Assembly (NCBI RefSeq): GCF_011947365.2
Contig: NZ_JAAVSH020000001.1
Coordinates: 2,992,382-3,056,381, forward strand
Source of the DNA: an endosymbiont of Lamellibrachia barhami
GTDB taxonomy: Bacteria; Pseudomonadota; Gammaproteobacteria; Chromatiales; Chromatiaceae
Length of the DNA stretch: 64,000 bases
Reading direction: 5' to 3'
In this document: positions 46,329 to 57,401 of the stretch, piece by piece
Numbering within the stretch: position 1 is the first letter of the stretch
How the letters are laid out: each line of letters starts with the position of its first letter
Translations under genes and position numbers: made by a program
Notes under the pieces: model-generated
The model's input: the letters and a program-made list of their open reading frames with translations, nothing else
The model's database searches: none
Told to the model about the DNA's origin: nothing

Positions 46329-46691
46329 ATGGCAAGCATTCTTGCAGTTGATGATTCGGCCTCCATGCGCCAGATGGTGTCCTTTACCTTGAAAGGTGCA
46401 GGATTTGATGTTGTTGAAGCGGTCGATGGTGTCGATGCCTTGAGCAAAGCCAAAGGCCAGAGCTTCAATCTCGTTATTACGGACGTCAACATGCCAAACA
46501 TGGATGGAATCAGCCTGATCAAGGAGCTTAGGGGCCTGCCGGCTTTCAAATTCACGCCTCTTTTGATGCTGACCACCGAGTCAGGAAACGATAAAAAACA
46601 GCAGGGAAAGATGGCGGGGGCGACGGGTTGGATCGTCAAGCCTTTCAATCCGGATCAGTTGCTTGCGACGGTTAAGAAGGTATTGGGCTAA
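46329..46691 (+). CDS. cheY: CheY-like chemotaxis response regulator
   Basis: A 120-residue single receiver domain. VDDSASMRQMVSF carries the acidic pair. VITDVNMPNMDGI holds the phospho-Asp, LMLTTESG the conserved Thr, and GWIVKPF the Lys. AGGAGAAACAGC precedes the ATG. It is the first gene of the chemotaxis cluster, 44 bp before cheA. Phosphorylated CheY binds the flagellar switch in the usual scheme. In this cluster two CheZ-like proteins are candidate phosphatases. Confidence 0.93.
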   Translation: MASILAVDDSASMRQMVSFTLKGAGFDVVEAVDGVDALSKAKGQSFNLVITDVNMPNMDGISLIKELRGLPAFKFTPLLMLTTESGNDKKQQGKMAGATGWIVKPFNPDQLLATVKKVLG

Positions 46692-46735
46692 GCGCCCGTG
46701 TCAGTAATCACCGTCAACAAGCGGGAGGGGTTTTC

Positions 46736-48847
46736 ATGTCAATAGACATGGCGCAATTCCATCAGGTCTTCTTCGAAGAGAGTTTTGAAGGCCTCGATAT
46801 CATGGAGTCCGGGTTGCTTAATATGGATCCGGGAACCGTAGATGATGAGGAGATCAACTCGATCTTCCGTGCCGCTCATTCCATCAAGGGAGGCAGCGGC
46901 ACCTTCGGATTCAACGATATCTCCAGTTTCACCCATATCATGGAGACGCTGCTGGACGAGATGCGGGATGGCCGCCGTCCGGTTACCCCCGAGGCTGTCG
47001 ATGTCTTGCTTCGGTCGGTGGATGTGCTGCGTGACATGTTGGCCGCCACCAGTGATGACGGTGAGGTGGATGAGGAGAGGGTTCAGGAGCAGAAGGCTGA
47101 ACTGGAACAGATCCTCAACGGCAAGTCCGGTGAGGTTGCGACAGATGTCGCTGCAGCCGATGCGACGGCGCAGCCGGTTGAGGGTGCCGAGATCAAGCCA
47201 ATCGGCTGGCATATCGTATTCCGTCCCCTTCCCCATATGCTGCGTACCGGAAACGATCCGCTGCGCATCATTCGTGAACTGGCGGAGCTGGGTGATCTCA
47301 AGTCCGAAGGTGACATCAGCGCCCTGCCGGCGCTCTCAAGTTATGAGCCGGAAGACAGTTATCTCTCCTGGGATCTGCATCTTCACGGTGATGTGGAGAA
47401 ACAGGCAATCGACGATATCTTCGACTGGGTCGAGGATGATTGCGAATTGATTATTATGCCGATACTGCCTGAGGGTGAACCTGAGGTGGCAACGGTTTCT
47501 GCGACAGCGGCGCCCGCAGCCAGTGAACCGGAGGCGCCAGTCGTGCAGGCAGCGCCACCACCGGTGGAGCGACGTAGTAAGAAAGATCGGCGTTCCAGTA
47601 AGGATCGCCGCACCAATAATCGTCGTCAGTCTGGTGGCAGCAGTGGCGGCGGTTCCATTCGTGTCGAAATTTCCAAGATCGATGCCCTCATCAATATGGT
47701 CGGTGAACTGGTCATCACCCAGTCGATGTTGAGCATGCTGGGTGAGGATTTCGAAATGGACAGGCTGGAACGTCTCAATGACGGCCTGGCACAGCTTGAG
47801 CGTCACACCCGTGAATTGCAGGAGAGTGTGATGCAGGTGCGCATGTTGCCCATCAGTTTCACCTTCAGCCGCTTTCCCCGGTTGGTGCATGATCTGAGCA
47901 GCAAACTTGGCAAGAAGATCGAACTGAAGATGACCGGCGAGAACACCGAGGTGGACAAGACGGTGATCGAAAAGATCGGTGATCCGCTGGTGCATCTGGT
48001 GCGTAACAGCCTCGATCACGGCATCGAGATGCCCGAAGAGCGGCTTGCCGCAGGTAAGCCGGAGACCGGAACTATCAATCTCAGCGCCTCCCATAAAGGG
48101 GGCAATATCGTCATCGAGATCCGCGACGATGGCCAAGGCCTGAATCGTGACAAGATCGAAGAGAAGGCGATCGAAAAAGAGATCATCGATGAAGATCACA
48201 ACCTCACCGATCAGCAGATATATGAGTTGATCTTTGCCGCAGGCTTCTCCACCGCAGACGTGGTGAGCGATGTCTCCGGCCGTGGTGTCGGCATGGATGT
48301 GGTGCGCAGAAACATCAATGAACTGGGGGGCAACATCGAGATCGAGTCCGATCCCGGCAAGGGCTCCGCAATCATTATTCGTCTGCCGCTGACGCTGGCC
48401 ATTCTCGATGGCCAGACCGTTACCGTGGCGGATGAGACCTACATCGTGCCCCTGGTCTCCATTATCGAATCGATCCAGGTGAAGGCGGATCAGATCAACC
48501 GGGTGGCGGGCAAGGGCGAGACCTTCAAACTGCGGGACGAGTTTCTGCCTATCCTGCGCCTGCATAAACTTTTCGGTATCGAAAACCCCAATGCCTCAAG
48601 TTTGGAAGAGGGACTGTTGGTGGTTGTGGAAGGTGATGGCCGTCACTGCGGCCTCTTCGTGGATGACCTGCTTGGACAGCAGCAGGTGGTGATCAAATCT
48701 CTGGAGGCCAACTACCAGCGTGTGGATGGTATCTCCGGTGCGACCATCCTTGGTGACGGTTCGGTGGCCCTGATCCTGGATATCCCCGGCCTGCTGCGTT
48801 TGGCGTCCGAGACCGGCGCGGACAGCGCAGCGAAACAGACTGCCTGA
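46736..48847 (+). CDS. cheA: Chemotaxis histidine kinase CheA
   Basis: A 703-residue kinase. P1 has the phospho-accepting His48 in AHSIKGGSGTFGF. A less conserved P2-like region (about 150-260) and a basic linker (ERRSKKDRRSSKDRRTNNRR) follow. The P3 dimer helices start at ISKIDALINMVGEL. P4 has HLVRNSLDHGIE, DDGQGL and GRGVGMDVV. A P5 CheW-like domain closes the protein. It autophosphorylates under receptor control and passes phosphate to CheY and CheB. It is flanked by cheY and cheW. Confidence 0.97.
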   Translation: MSIDMAQFHQVFFEESFEGLDIMESGLLNMDPGTVDDEEINSIFRAAHSIKGGSGTFGFNDISSFTHIMETLLDEMRDGRRPVTPEAVDVLLRSVDVLRDMLAATSDDGEVDEERVQEQKAELEQILNGKSGEVATDVAAADATAQPVEGAEIKPIGWHIVFRPLPHMLRTGNDPLRIIRELAELGDLKSEGDISALPALSSYEPEDSYLSWDLHLHGDVEKQAIDDIFDWVEDDCELIIMPILPEGEPEVATVSATAAPAASEPEAPVVQAAPPPVERRSKKDRRSSKDRRTNNRRQSGGSSGGGSIRVEISKIDALINMVGELVITQSMLSMLGEDFEMDRLERLNDGLAQLERHTRELQESVMQVRMLPISFTFSRFPRLVHDLSSKLGKKIELKMTGENTEVDKTVIEKIGDPLVHLVRNSLDHGIEMPEERLAAGKPETGTINLSASHKGGNIVIEIRDDGQGLNRDKIEEKAIEKEIIDEDHNLTDQQIYELIFAAGFSTADVVSDVSGRGVGMDVVRRNINELGGNIEIESDPGKGSAIIIRLPLTLAILDGQTVTVADETYIVPLVSIIESIQVKADQINRVAGKGETFKLRDEFLPILRLHKLFGIENPNASSLEEGLLVVVEGDGRHCGLFVDDLLGQQQVVIKSLEANYQRVDGISGATILGDGSVALILDIPGLLRLASETGADSAAKQTA

Positions 48848-48862
48848 TAGAGAGACATTGAG

Positions 48863-49372
48863 ATGAATGAACCTCAAGCAAAGATTGAAGCGGCACTGGA
48901 GAGCCAGGGCGATGAGTACCTGACCTTCCGACTCGGTGAAGAGGACTACGGTGTCGATATCCTGCGGGTGCAGGAGATTCGCGGATGGGAAGCGGCTACC
49001 CGCATTCCCAACTCGCCAGAATATGTAAAGGGCGTGGTCAATATGCGTGGCTCCATTGTCCCGATCTTCGACATGCGGCAGCGATTGGGGATGGAGGTGC
49101 GTCCCTACAATAAAAATACCGTGGTCATCGTGCTACGGGTAAAGAACGATAGAGGTGAGCGCAATATGGGCGTGGTGGTGGATGAGGTCTCCGATGTCCT
49201 CAGTACCCAGAGAGACCGCATCCGCAATACACCGGAATTCGGCGGCGGCATTGCAACCGATTATATCTCCGGTCTGGCGGATGCCGACGACAAGATGATC
49301 ATGCTCCTGGATGTGGACAAGTTACTCAACCAGGGTCAACAGACAGAATCAGAGAATGAGGACGCCGCTTGA
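48863..49372 (+). CDS. cheW: Chemotaxis coupling protein CheW (first copy)
   Basis: A 169-residue CheW with the usual start YLTFRLGEEDYGVDILRVQE, the core VKGVVNMRGSIVPIFDMR and the VSDVL segment. It links receptors to CheA. It lies 15 bp after cheA and 31 bp before a receptor gene. A second, similar copy at 55637-56146 follows the second receptor, so each receptor may have its own coupling protein. Confidence 0.95.
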   Translation: MNEPQAKIEAALESQGDEYLTFRLGEEDYGVDILRVQEIRGWEAATRIPNSPEYVKGVVNMRGSIVPIFDMRQRLGMEVRPYNKNTVVIVLRVKNDRGERNMGVVVDEVSDVLSTQRDRIRNTPEFGGGIATDYISGLADADDKMIMLLDVDKLLNQGQQTESENEDAA

Positions 49373-49403
49373 AGCGGGTCACGGATATAGCGGGAGATAG
49401 ACA

Positions 49404-52400
49404 GTGAAGATTAACCAGCCAGTGACAAATAACGAGAATGTGATGAAGGATGGTTCCATCCTGGCATCCCGTACTAATCTAAAAGGTATCTTGACTTACG
49501 CCAACAGGGCGTTCATAGAGATCAGCGGATTTGAAGAACATGAACTGATTGGTAAAAACCACAATGTGGTGCGCCATCCCGATATGCCGCCAGAGGCCTT
49601 CGAAGATCTCTGGTTCACGGTAAAGCAGGACAAGCCCTGGGTGGGAATCGTTAAGAATCGCTGCAAAAACGGCGATTTCTACTGGGTCAAGGCGACCGTA
49701 TCGCCGGTGGTCAAAAATGGTCAGGTCGTCGAGTACATGTCAGTGCGTACCAAACCAACCCGTGAGCAGGTTGCCGGGGCCGAGACACTCTATCGCGATA
49801 TCAATGCAGGCAAGGCCTCTTTGAAAAAGAGGCGTTTGAGTCGTTGGTACTCCAAACTGCGGGACGCTTCCATTGTCATGCGTTTGAGTGTGGCGATTGC
49901 ACTGCTGACTTCCGTCATTGTCGGTGTGTTGGTCGCTGGCGGTCTTTGGGGTGTCTCAAATATCGTTGATCAGGCAGAAAACCGGGAACTCGCCAAGGTC
50001 TATCAGAGTGTTACCGATGGGCTGGCGGCTGAGAGTCGATTGGCTACTGCGATGGCGACGCTGGTGGCGAACATGCCGGAGGCTCAGAAAGCCTTCGCTG
50101 AACAAAACCGTGATCGTCTGCTGGAGCTGTTCCGCAGCGCCTATCTCAAACTGCGTACCGACTACGGTGTACGCCAATTCCAGTTCCACAATCCGCCAGC
50201 TCTCTCCTTTGTGCGTATCCATAAACCCGAGAAGTTTGGCGATGATCTCTCCTCGTTCCGCCATACGGTGGTTAAGACCAATAACGACCGAAGTGTCATT
50301 ACCGGTCTGGAAGTCGGCGTGGCCGGTCTTGGCATCCGGGGCGTTGTTCCTATGTTTGATGGTGACAAACATACCGGTTCTGTCGAGTTTGGCATGTCGT
50401 TCGGTCAACCTTTCTTTGATGCCTTCAAGGTGAAGAATGGTGTGGATGTGGCGCTCTATCTCGATCGAAACGGCAAGATGGACAAGTTCGCCTCAACCCT
50501 GGGTGAACCCCTGCAAGTCACTGATGCTGAGGTGAAGCAAGTATTGGGGGGTGAATCGATCTCCAGGCAACTCGACTATCAGGGCAAGCCATTGGCAGTG
50601 CTGTTTGGCCCCGTGGCGGACTACTCCAATAACACGATCGGTATCCTCGAGATCGCCATGGACCGGTCGCAATTTCTCGATCAGATGACAACGATCCGCA
50701 ACCAGGCGTTGGTCCTGGGTGTCATTGCGCTATTGTCCGGTCTGCTGATTGCATGGCTGATTGCCCGTTCGATAGCCAGGCCGATCCGCCATGCAGCGGA
50801 GATTGCACGTAGCATCGCCTATGGTGAATACGACAACGACGTTGTCATCGAACGTAATGACGAGACAGGCTATCTGCTCAACTCCATGTTGACGATGCAG
50901 TCTCGCCTGGGTTACGACCTGCATGAGGTGGTGGAGGCTGCTACCGAGAATCTGCGCATCAAGACGGCGCTCGATAACAGCTCAACCAGTATCACTGTTT
51001 CGGACAAAAATAACACACTGATCTTTATGAACAGGACGGCCCATGCTCAGTTTGACCAGCTGGGTGAGAATCTCAGCAGTCAGGGCAAATCGTTTAATAC
51101 AGATGATTTAATCGGTACCAGCCTGGCCGATTTCTTTCCCGATGAAACTCTGGCGGAGATGTATCGGAGCCAGTTGACCGATACCCGCACCAGCCGTTTC
51201 GATGCCTGGGGTCATAACTTCAAACTGATCACCAGTCCGATTAATGATAGCGATGGAGATTATCAGGGGCGTGTAACCCAGTGGATAGAGATTACCGAAG
51301 AGCTGAAGGTTGAAAAAGAGATCGACAGTATCGTGATGGCCGCCAAAGAGGGCGACCTTACACAACGTATCTCCATGGAGGGCAAGAGCGGTTTCTTTGC
51401 GGATCTGGGGCGGGGTATCAATGAACTGATCGAGGCTACCAGTGATGTTTTTGGTGATATTGCCAGCGCCATGCAGAGCATGGCTGCGGGTGATCTGACC
51501 AACCCCATCCGCCGTGATTACGCCGGTACTTATGGTGAGGTGAAAAACAACGTCAATGAGACCATCGCCAATCTGGAGGAGACGGTTGTCAAACTGCGGG
51601 AGTCCGCCGATGTCATCACCACGGCTGCAGGAGAGATCTCTTCCGGCAACAACAATCTGTCGGCGCGTACCGAACAGCAGGCGAGCAGTCTGGAAGAGAC
51701 GGCCTCCAGCATGGAAGAGCTGACGAGTACTGTACGTAACAACGCCGATAACGCCCAGCAGGCGAACCAGCTGGCAAGCAGTGCCAGGCAGACGGCCGAA
51801 CATGGCGGCGATGTGGTAAGTCGTGCAGTGCAGGCAATGGATGCCATCAATACCTCAAGCAACAAGATTGCCGAGATCATCGGTGTCATCGACGAGATCG
51901 CCTTCCAGACCAATCTGCTGGCCCTGAATGCCTCAGTCGAGGCGGCCCGTGCGGGTGAGCAGGGCAGGGGGTTTGCCGTGGTCGCCACCGAAGTGCGCAA
52001 TCTTGCAGGCCGCAGTGCCACGGCGGCGAAAGAGATCAAAGAGTTGATTCAGGACAGTGCGGGCAAGGTGAAGAACGGCGCGGAACTGGTGAATGAGTCG
52101 GGTGAGACCCTGCAGGAGATCGTTACCAGCGTGAAGAAAGTGGGCGACATCATCTCCGAGATCGCCGCCGCCAGCCAGGAACAGTCTGCGGGCATCGATC
52201 AGGTTAATCAGGCGGTCACCAGTATGGATGAAGTGACCCAGCAAAACGCTGCCCTGGCAGAACAGACTTCGGCGGCTGCCGCCTCCATGAGCGAAAAGGC
52301 TCAGGATATGGATGGCATGATGAACTTCTTCAAGGTGAGTGGCGGCCGCCGTATGACTGCCGCAAGAGAGCCGACAGCACGCACGAAACCTGTGGCTGTG

Positions 52401-52529
52401 GTTAGGAGAGCGACGCCAGCACCCAAGCCTGTACCGAGTGTTAAACCTGCAGCGCAGGCAGCGGCCAGCAGCGTTACCCCAATCACTCCGGTAGCGCAGG
52501 GTGAAGGGGATGAGTGGGAAGAGTTCTGA
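49404..52529 (+). CDS. Methyl-accepting chemotaxis protein with two PAS domains
   Basis: A 1041-residue receptor. Residues 1-125 form an Aer-like PAS domain ([31 protein letters not shown]). A membrane helix near 155-185, a periplasmic cache-like domain to about 430, a second helix ([20 protein letters not shown]) and HAMP follow. After them come another PAS-like domain and a HAMP-like region. The signalling hairpin tip is [20 protein letters not shown]. The C-terminus EWEEF resembles the pentapeptide (NWETF type) that tethers CheR and CheB. It probably senses an energy or redox signal through PAS plus an outside ligand. It shares most of its layout with the next gene. Confidence 0.95.
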   Translation: MKINQPVTNNENVMKDGSILASRTNLKGILTYANRAFIEISGFEEHELIGKNHNVVRHPDMPPEAFEDLWFTVKQDKPWVGIVKNRCKNGDFYWVKATVSPVVKNGQVVEYMSVRTKPTREQVAGAETLYRDINAGKASLKKRRLSRWYSKLRDASIVMRLSVAIALLTSVIVGVLVAGGLWGVSNIVDQAENRELAKVYQSVTDGLAAESRLATAMATLVANMPEAQKAFAEQNRDRLLELFRSAYLKLRTDYGVRQFQFHNPPALSFVRIHKPEKFGDDLSSFRHTVVKTNNDRSVITGLEVGVAGLGIRGVVPMFDGDKHTGSVEFGMSFGQPFFDAFKVKNGVDVALYLDRNGKMDKFASTLGEPLQVTDAEVKQVLGGESISRQLDYQGKPLAVLFGPVADYSNNTIGILEIAMDRSQFLDQMTTIRNQALVLGVIALLSGLLIAWLIARSIARPIRHAAEIARSIAYGEYDNDVVIERNDETGYLLNSMLTMQSRLGYDLHEVVEAATENLRIKTALDNSSTSITVSDKNNTLIFMNRTAHAQFDQLGENLSSQGKSFNTDDLIGTSLADFFPDETLAEMYRSQLTDTRTSRFDAWGHNFKLITSPINDSDGDYQGRVTQWIEITEELKVEKEIDSIVMAAKEGDLTQRISMEGKSGFFADLGRGINELIEATSDVFGDIASAMQSMAAGDLTNPIRRDYAGTYGEVKNNVNETIANLEETVVKLRESADVITTAAGEISSGNNNLSARTEQQASSLEETASSMEELTSTVRNNADNAQQANQLASSARQTAEHGGDVVSRAVQAMDAINTSSNKIAEIIGVIDEIAFQTNLLALNASVEAARAGEQGRGFAVVATEVRNLAGRSATAAKEIKELIQDSAGKVKNGAELVNESGETLQEIVTSVKKVGDIISEIAAASQEQSAGIDQVNQAVTSMDEVTQQNAALAEQTSAAAASMSEKAQDMDGMMNFFKVSGGRRMTAAREPTARTKPVAVVRRATPAPKPVPSVKPAAQAAASSVTPITPVAQGEGDEWEEF

Positions 52530-52570
52530 TTGTGTGGGTATGGGAATTACCTGTTGAGAGAATCAGCTGA

Positions 52571-55500
52571 ATGAAGATAAACGAACCGAATACCGGAAAA
52601 GAGATCCCCATGCCAGACGATATGATTATCGTCTCCAGGACCGATCTCAAGGGCATGATCACCTATGCCGACAGTGCATTTGTGGAGATGGCGGGGTTCA
52701 GTGAAGCCGAATTGATCGGCAAGAACCACAATATCATCCGCCATCCCGATGTGCCTGCCGCAGCGTTCCAGGATCTATGGGTAACCATACAGGCTGGAAG
52801 ACCCTGGACCGGTATCGTAAAAAACCGTGCTAAGAACGGCGACCACTATTGGGTAAAGGCCAATGTGATTCCAATCTTTGAGCATGGGCAAGTCAAAGAG
52901 TATATGTCGGTGCGCACCAAACCCACTCAGGACGAGGTGCGGGGTGCCGAGTCACTCTATGCCGCGATCAACGGTGGCTCCTTCAAGGGTGACGGATTTT
53001 TGGTTCGCAAGTTCAAGTCGCTGTTTAACCTGCCGTTGCTGAAGAAGTTCTATCTGGTGATGGTGTTTATGGCGCTCAGTTTTCTGCTGTCCGGCCTGGT
53101 TGCCTGGTTACCGATGCATGAGGCTGAAGCGCAGTGGCACGGATATCAGACAGAGGTCGCCGAAAGACAGTCTCTGTTATCGGAGATGAAGTCCCAGTTT
53201 GGTTATGGCGGGGCGATCCACAACTTCAAGAACTATGTGCTTCGGGGTGCGCAGAAGTATGCGGATCGTTTCAAAACCAACCATCAGTCTCTGCTAGTCG
53301 CGCTGGATCAGTATGGCCGCTTGAAAGGGCTGACGGAGGATGAGCGTACGGCGTTGGCAGCTATTCGCAGTGTTGCGGATAACTATCGGGTTATGCTCGA
53401 CAAGATTCAACCGATGGTGGTGGGGCAGGCGTCTGCCGGCGCCATCGACAAGGTGGTGAAGGTCAGCGATAAACCTGCGCTGGAGGGTTTCGGTCTACTC
53501 AATGCCGCATATGAAAAGATGACGACTGCCCGCACCCGGACGTTGGGAGAGACCATCGGTTTCGGCAAGTTCATTTCATCGGCCATGCCGCCGGCAGGCT
53601 TCGTAATCCTGGCGCTGTTTTTCTATCTGGCCCTGCAGCGTGGCGTGCTGAAACCGTTACAGGCCTCACAGGGCTATTTGCGACGCATCGCTGAGGGACA
53701 CTATGCCGATGATATCGAACTTCGTCGCGGGGATGAGATTGGGGATCTCTATCGTGGCATCAAGTCGATGCAGACGAAGCTGGGCTATGACGTGAACGAA
53801 GCGCGTGAACGGGCCGACAGCGCCGCCCGTATCGAAACTGCGCTGGATAATGTCTCCAGCTGCGTGATGATGGCCGATAACGATCGCAACATCTTCTATA
53901 TGAACAAAGCAGTCAAGACGCTGTTTAAAGAGGCGGAAGAGGATATCCGCAAAGATCTTACGGAGTTCGATGCCGATCGTTTGATGGGCGCCAGTATCGA
54001 TGCATTCCACAAACACCCCGGGCACCAGGCGAAGATGCTTGCAACCCTCTCCCAGACTCATCAGTCAGAGTTGGTGGTGGGTGGCCGCACCATGCGTATC
54101 GTGGCCAATCCGGTTATCGCGGAAGATGGTAAGCGTCTGGGTACGGCGGTGGAGTGGAGTGATCGTACCGAAGAGGTGGCAGTCGAGGATGAGCTGGAGA
54201 ATATCGTGGCCGCCACCCTGCATGGTGACTTGTCGCAACGGGTCAAACTGGAAAACAAGACGGGTTTTTTCAAGCATCTGGGGCAGGGCATCAATGCTTT
54301 GATCGACCAGATCAGCAGTGTCTTCAATGATGTTGCCGTGACGATGCAGCGGGTCTCCAACGGAGATCTGAGTGAGCGGATCAATAGCCAATACAGTGGC
54401 ACTTTTGGAGAGGTGAAGGATAACGTCAATGAGACCATGGAAAATCTGCGCAGCATAATTACAGAGCTGCGGGATTCGATGGATGTGGTGCGAACGGCTT
54501 CAGGTGAAATTTCATCAGGTAATAACAGCCTCTCCAGCCGTACCGAGCAACAGGCCAGCAGTCTCGAAGAGACCGCCTCCAGTATGGAAGAGTTGACTGG
54601 CACTGTACGTAACAATGCTGACAATGCCCAGCAGGCAAACCAGCTTGCAGAAAGCGCCGGAAAAACCGCAGAGAAAGGTGGTGAGGTGGTACAGCGGGCA
54701 GTGTCGGCAATGGATGAAATCAATGAGGCCAGCAACAGGATTGCTGAGATTATCGGCGTGATCGACGAGATCGCTTTCCAAACCAATCTGCTGGCGCTGA
54801 ATGCCTCTGTCGAGGCAGCCAGGGCAGGTGAACAGGGACGGGGTTTTGCCGTGGTCGCCACCGAGGTGCGTAACCTTGCCGGCCGCAGTGCGACTGCCGC
54901 TAAAGAGATCAAGGCGTTGATTCAGGACAGCGCGCACAAAGTACAAGTCGGTTCTGAGTTGGTCAATGAATCCGGTAAGACCCTTGGTGAGATCGTTATC
55001 GGCGTCAAGAAGGTGGGAGACATCGTTTCGGAGATTGCCGCCTCGAGTCAGGAGCAGGCGACGGGTATAGATCAGGTCAACCAGACGGTGACCAGCATGG
55101 ATGAGATGACTCAGCAGAATGCCGCGCTGGCGGAACAGACCTCTGCCGCTGCCTCATCCATGAGGGATAAGGCCCAGGAGATGGATGGTCTGATGAATTT
55201 CTTCAACCTCGATATTAAAGCGCAGGAAGAGGTAACTCACAGCGTGAATCATGCCGACTTCGACTTTCATGCAGCCAGAGCGGCTCACCTCTCATGGAAA
55301 ATGCGGCTACGGGAGTTTCTCGATGGCAATAAAAGCATGAGCAATGATGAGGCGGTATCCCATCGTGATTGCGCGCTGGGAAAATGGCTCTACGGTTTTG
55401 CCATGGCAGAGTATGGCCATATTCATCAGATGCAGGAGATGGAACGGTTGCATGAAGAGATGCACGGCATCATCAAGGGTGTGGTATCGCTGAAGAATGC

Positions 55501-55603
55501 CGGATCCGTGGTTGAGGCTGAAGAAGCCTATAGTGGCATCGGGCCGCTATCACAACAGATCGTGCATCTACTCAAACAGGTAGAGGATCAAGTGGATGGT
55601 TGA
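52571..55603 (+). CDS. Methyl-accepting chemotaxis protein with PAS and CZB zinc domain
   Basis: A 1010-residue receptor. The N-terminal PAS closely resembles that of the upstream receptor. It has a membrane helix near 160-182, a helical periplasmic domain, a second helix near 336-360, HAMP, a second PAS, HAMP-like region and the hairpin tip [20 protein letters not shown]. Residues about 890-1005 form a chemoreceptor zinc-binding domain: [20 protein letters not shown] and later HxxMH-type histidines provide the 3-His/1-Cys site. CZB domains bind zinc and, in some bacteria, sense hypochlorous acid. It lacks the WxxF-type tail of the first receptor. Confidence 0.95.
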   Translation: MKINEPNTGKEIPMPDDMIIVSRTDLKGMITYADSAFVEMAGFSEAELIGKNHNIIRHPDVPAAAFQDLWVTIQAGRPWTGIVKNRAKNGDHYWVKANVIPIFEHGQVKEYMSVRTKPTQDEVRGAESLYAAINGGSFKGDGFLVRKFKSLFNLPLLKKFYLVMVFMALSFLLSGLVAWLPMHEAEAQWHGYQTEVAERQSLLSEMKSQFGYGGAIHNFKNYVLRGAQKYADRFKTNHQSLLVALDQYGRLKGLTEDERTALAAIRSVADNYRVMLDKIQPMVVGQASAGAIDKVVKVSDKPALEGFGLLNAAYEKMTTARTRTLGETIGFGKFISSAMPPAGFVILALFFYLALQRGVLKPLQASQGYLRRIAEGHYADDIELRRGDEIGDLYRGIKSMQTKLGYDVNEARERADSAARIETALDNVSSCVMMADNDRNIFYMNKAVKTLFKEAEEDIRKDLTEFDADRLMGASIDAFHKHPGHQAKMLATLSQTHQSELVVGGRTMRIVANPVIAEDGKRLGTAVEWSDRTEEVAVEDELENIVAATLHGDLSQRVKLENKTGFFKHLGQGINALIDQISSVFNDVAVTMQRVSNGDLSERINSQYSGTFGEVKDNVNETMENLRSIITELRDSMDVVRTASGEISSGNNSLSSRTEQQASSLEETASSMEELTGTVRNNADNAQQANQLAESAGKTAEKGGEVVQRAVSAMDEINEASNRIAEIIGVIDEIAFQTNLLALNASVEAARAGEQGRGFAVVATEVRNLAGRSATAAKEIKALIQDSAHKVQVGSELVNESGKTLGEIVIGVKKVGDIVSEIAASSQEQATGIDQVNQTVTSMDEMTQQNAALAEQTSAAASSMRDKAQEMDGLMNFFNLDIKAQEEVTHSVNHADFDFHAARAAHLSWKMRLREFLDGNKSMSNDEAVSHRDCALGKWLYGFAMAEYGHIHQMQEMERLHEEMHGIIKGVVSLKNAGSVVEAEEAYSGIGPLSQQIVHLLKQVEDQVDG

Positions 55604-55636
55604 TCGATCGACACAAAAGGTTATCAGGAGAGTGAA

Positions 55637-56146
55637 ATGACCCCGGCTGAAACAATAGTGAGTGAAGCAGAAACATCTGCCGGAGTGGGTGGTCAGTATC
55701 TCAGCTTCACGCTCGGTGGAGAGGATTATGGTGTGGACATCCTGCGGGTGCAGGAGATCAAGGGTTGGGAGACGGTGCGTCCGCTTCCCGATACGCCGGA
55801 CTATGTAAAAGGTGTGCTGGATCTGCGCGGAGAGATTGTGCCGATTATCGATCTGCGAACCCGTCTCAAGCTTGATCATGCCGAATATACACCGACTACG
55901 GTAACCATTGTATTGACTGTGGAGAGTGAGCGCGGGCAGAACTTTGTCGGCATTGTTGTTGACGGTGTTTCAGATGTGCTCGATGTGCCGGGAGATGATG
56001 TACGAGCCGCGCCTGATCTGGGTGCCCACATCAATACAAAATACATCACAGGCATGGTCATCCAGGGTGAGCGCATGGTTGTGCTGCTGGATGTCGACAA
56101 GCTCTTTAATCCTGACGAGTTGGGATTGCCGGTGAATGTCGGTTGA
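55637..56146 (+). CDS. Chemotaxis coupling protein CheW (second copy)
   Basis: A 169-residue CheW, clearly related to the first copy (GGEDYGVDILRVQEIKGWE) but with VKGVLDLRGEIVPIIDLR and a different tail. AGGAGAGTG precedes the ATG. It lies 34 bp after the CZB receptor and 48 bp before parA. The paired receptor-CheW order suggests duplication of a receptor-CheW unit. Confidence 0.95.
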   Translation: MTPAETIVSEAETSAGVGGQYLSFTLGGEDYGVDILRVQEIKGWETVRPLPDTPDYVKGVLDLRGEIVPIIDLRTRLKLDHAEYTPTTVTIVLTVESERGQNFVGIVVDGVSDVLDVPGDDVRAAPDLGAHINTKYITGMVIQGERMVVLLDVDKLFNPDELGLPVNVG

Positions 56147-56193
56147 GTTTTGTGCCGTGAAGGCGAAAAGATGGGATAGGAGTGTTTTGATTC

Positions 56194-56952
56194 ATGCGCA
56201 GGATTGCAGTCATCAACCAGAAAGGTGGGGTGGGAAAGACCACGATTACCGCCAATCTGGGGCATGCACTGGCCCTGCTCGGGCATCGTGTCACTGTGAT
56301 CGATCTGGATCCGCAGGGTCAGCTGGCTGCGAGTTTCGGTATCTTCCGGCCACCTTCAAAAGGTATCGACCAAGTACTTCTGGATGGGTTGGATATCGAA
56401 TCCGTCCGAGTCAGTGCCAGGGATCTGGTGACATTGATACCTGCGGGAAACAGGTTGCACAAAGTGGAAGAGTTGCACGAAGGCGGTGCAGCGCGCGCGC
56501 GCTTGTTACAGACTGCGCTGCAGGGAAAGCTGCAGGATCAGGCCTTCGTGCTTTATGACTGCCCACCCTCTTCCGGGATGTTGGTGGCGAATGCAGTATT
56601 TGCGGCAGATGAGGTGTTGATACCGGTCAGTGGAGACTATATCTCTCTCAACGGGCTGGCAAAAATGATGGCGACACTGAAAAAATTTGAGCCCTTTTTG
56701 GAAAAACCCCTGCAGCAGTGGATTGAGCTGAGTCGTTTGATTCCGCGTCGGCGGCTTGCCAAAGAGGTACAGGCAAAAGTGCTTGAACATTTTCCGGGAC
56801 GCGTGTTGGCGACGCCGATTCGTGAGGCGGCGGTGATGGCAGAGTGCCCAGGCGCGGGGCGGACGATCTTTGAATACAGAGGTTCAAGTCGCTCGGCAAA
56901 AGAATTCAACTTACTCGCACAGGATGTAGTCGAGAGGAGAACCATGCAATGA
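56194..56952 (+). CDS. ParA/MinD-family ATPase of the chemotaxis cluster
   Basis: A 252-residue deviant-Walker ATPase. KGGVGKTTITANLGHALA contains the signature lysine (residue 10), and VTVIDLDPQGQLA and YDCPPSSGMLV follow. No partner parB is nearby. ParA-like proteins in chemotaxis clusters (for example ParC of Vibrio) place chemoreceptor arrays at the pole or partition them at division. That role is inferred here from context. It overlaps the next gene by 4 bp (ATGA). Confidence 0.9.
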   Translation: MRRIAVINQKGGVGKTTITANLGHALALLGHRVTVIDLDPQGQLAASFGIFRPPSKGIDQVLLDGLDIESVRVSARDLVTLIPAGNRLHKVEELHEGGAARARLLQTALQGKLQDQAFVLYDCPPSSGMLVANAVFAADEVLIPVSGDYISLNGLAKMMATLKKFEPFLEKPLQQWIELSRLIPRRRLAKEVQAKVLEHFPGRVLATPIREAAVMAECPGAGRTIFEYRGSSRSAKEFNLLAQDVVERRTMQ

Positions 56953-57377
56953 CGACACGGAAAAAAAGTAGTGACCCGGTGATGAATCATGACCCACTTC
57001 AGGGAATGGAAACGTCAGCGGAGCCGGCGGATGACAGGGCGGGATTGAATACTACTTCCCCTGCCGTTGAAGCAACAGTACTTGATGCCAAAGAGAATGT
57101 TGTGACATTGGGCGAAAGCCTGACCATTCAGGATGTGGCCGGTATGCTGGAAACATTAAGACGATTGCTTGAGCTGGGCGGCACTGTGACCTTGAATGCA
57201 GGGGAACTCGACCAGGTGGATGGTGCAGGCATTCAACTGTTATGTACCTTCGTTAAAGAGGCAGTGAATCAACATATCGAAGTGAAGTGGGTCGCAACAG
57301 CTGAGAAGCTGCAATCCGCAGCTGAATTGTTGGGGTTGGCTGAAGTCTTGAATCTGTCAATAAAACAGGCGGCATGA
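56949..57377 (+). CDS. STAS-domain protein
   Basis: A 142-residue protein with a low-complexity, acidic N-terminal 45 residues and a STAS domain from about 50 to 138 (LTIQDVAGMLETLRRLLELG, NAGELDQVDGAGIQLL). The residue normally phosphorylated in SpoIIAA-like STAS proteins (Ser in DSS/DSA) is replaced by DGAG. It is more likely a structural or binding module than a classical anti-anti-sigma factor. The start overlaps parA by 4 bp, so it is co-translated. Confidence 0.85.
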   Translation: MTTRKKSSDPVMNHDPLQGMETSAEPADDRAGLNTTSPAVEATVLDAKENVVTLGESLTIQDVAGMLETLRRLLELGGTVTLNAGELDQVDGAGIQLLCTFVKEAVNQHIEVKWVATAEKLQSAAELLGLAEVLNLSIKQAA

Positions 57378-57401
57378 ATAGCTGGGGATTGGAGAAACCT
57401 G

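Noticed and set aside
47336..48565. Minus-strand open frame of 409 codons
   Set aside because: It is antisense to cheA and reads as low-complexity His/Gln/Asp-rich protein without homology.
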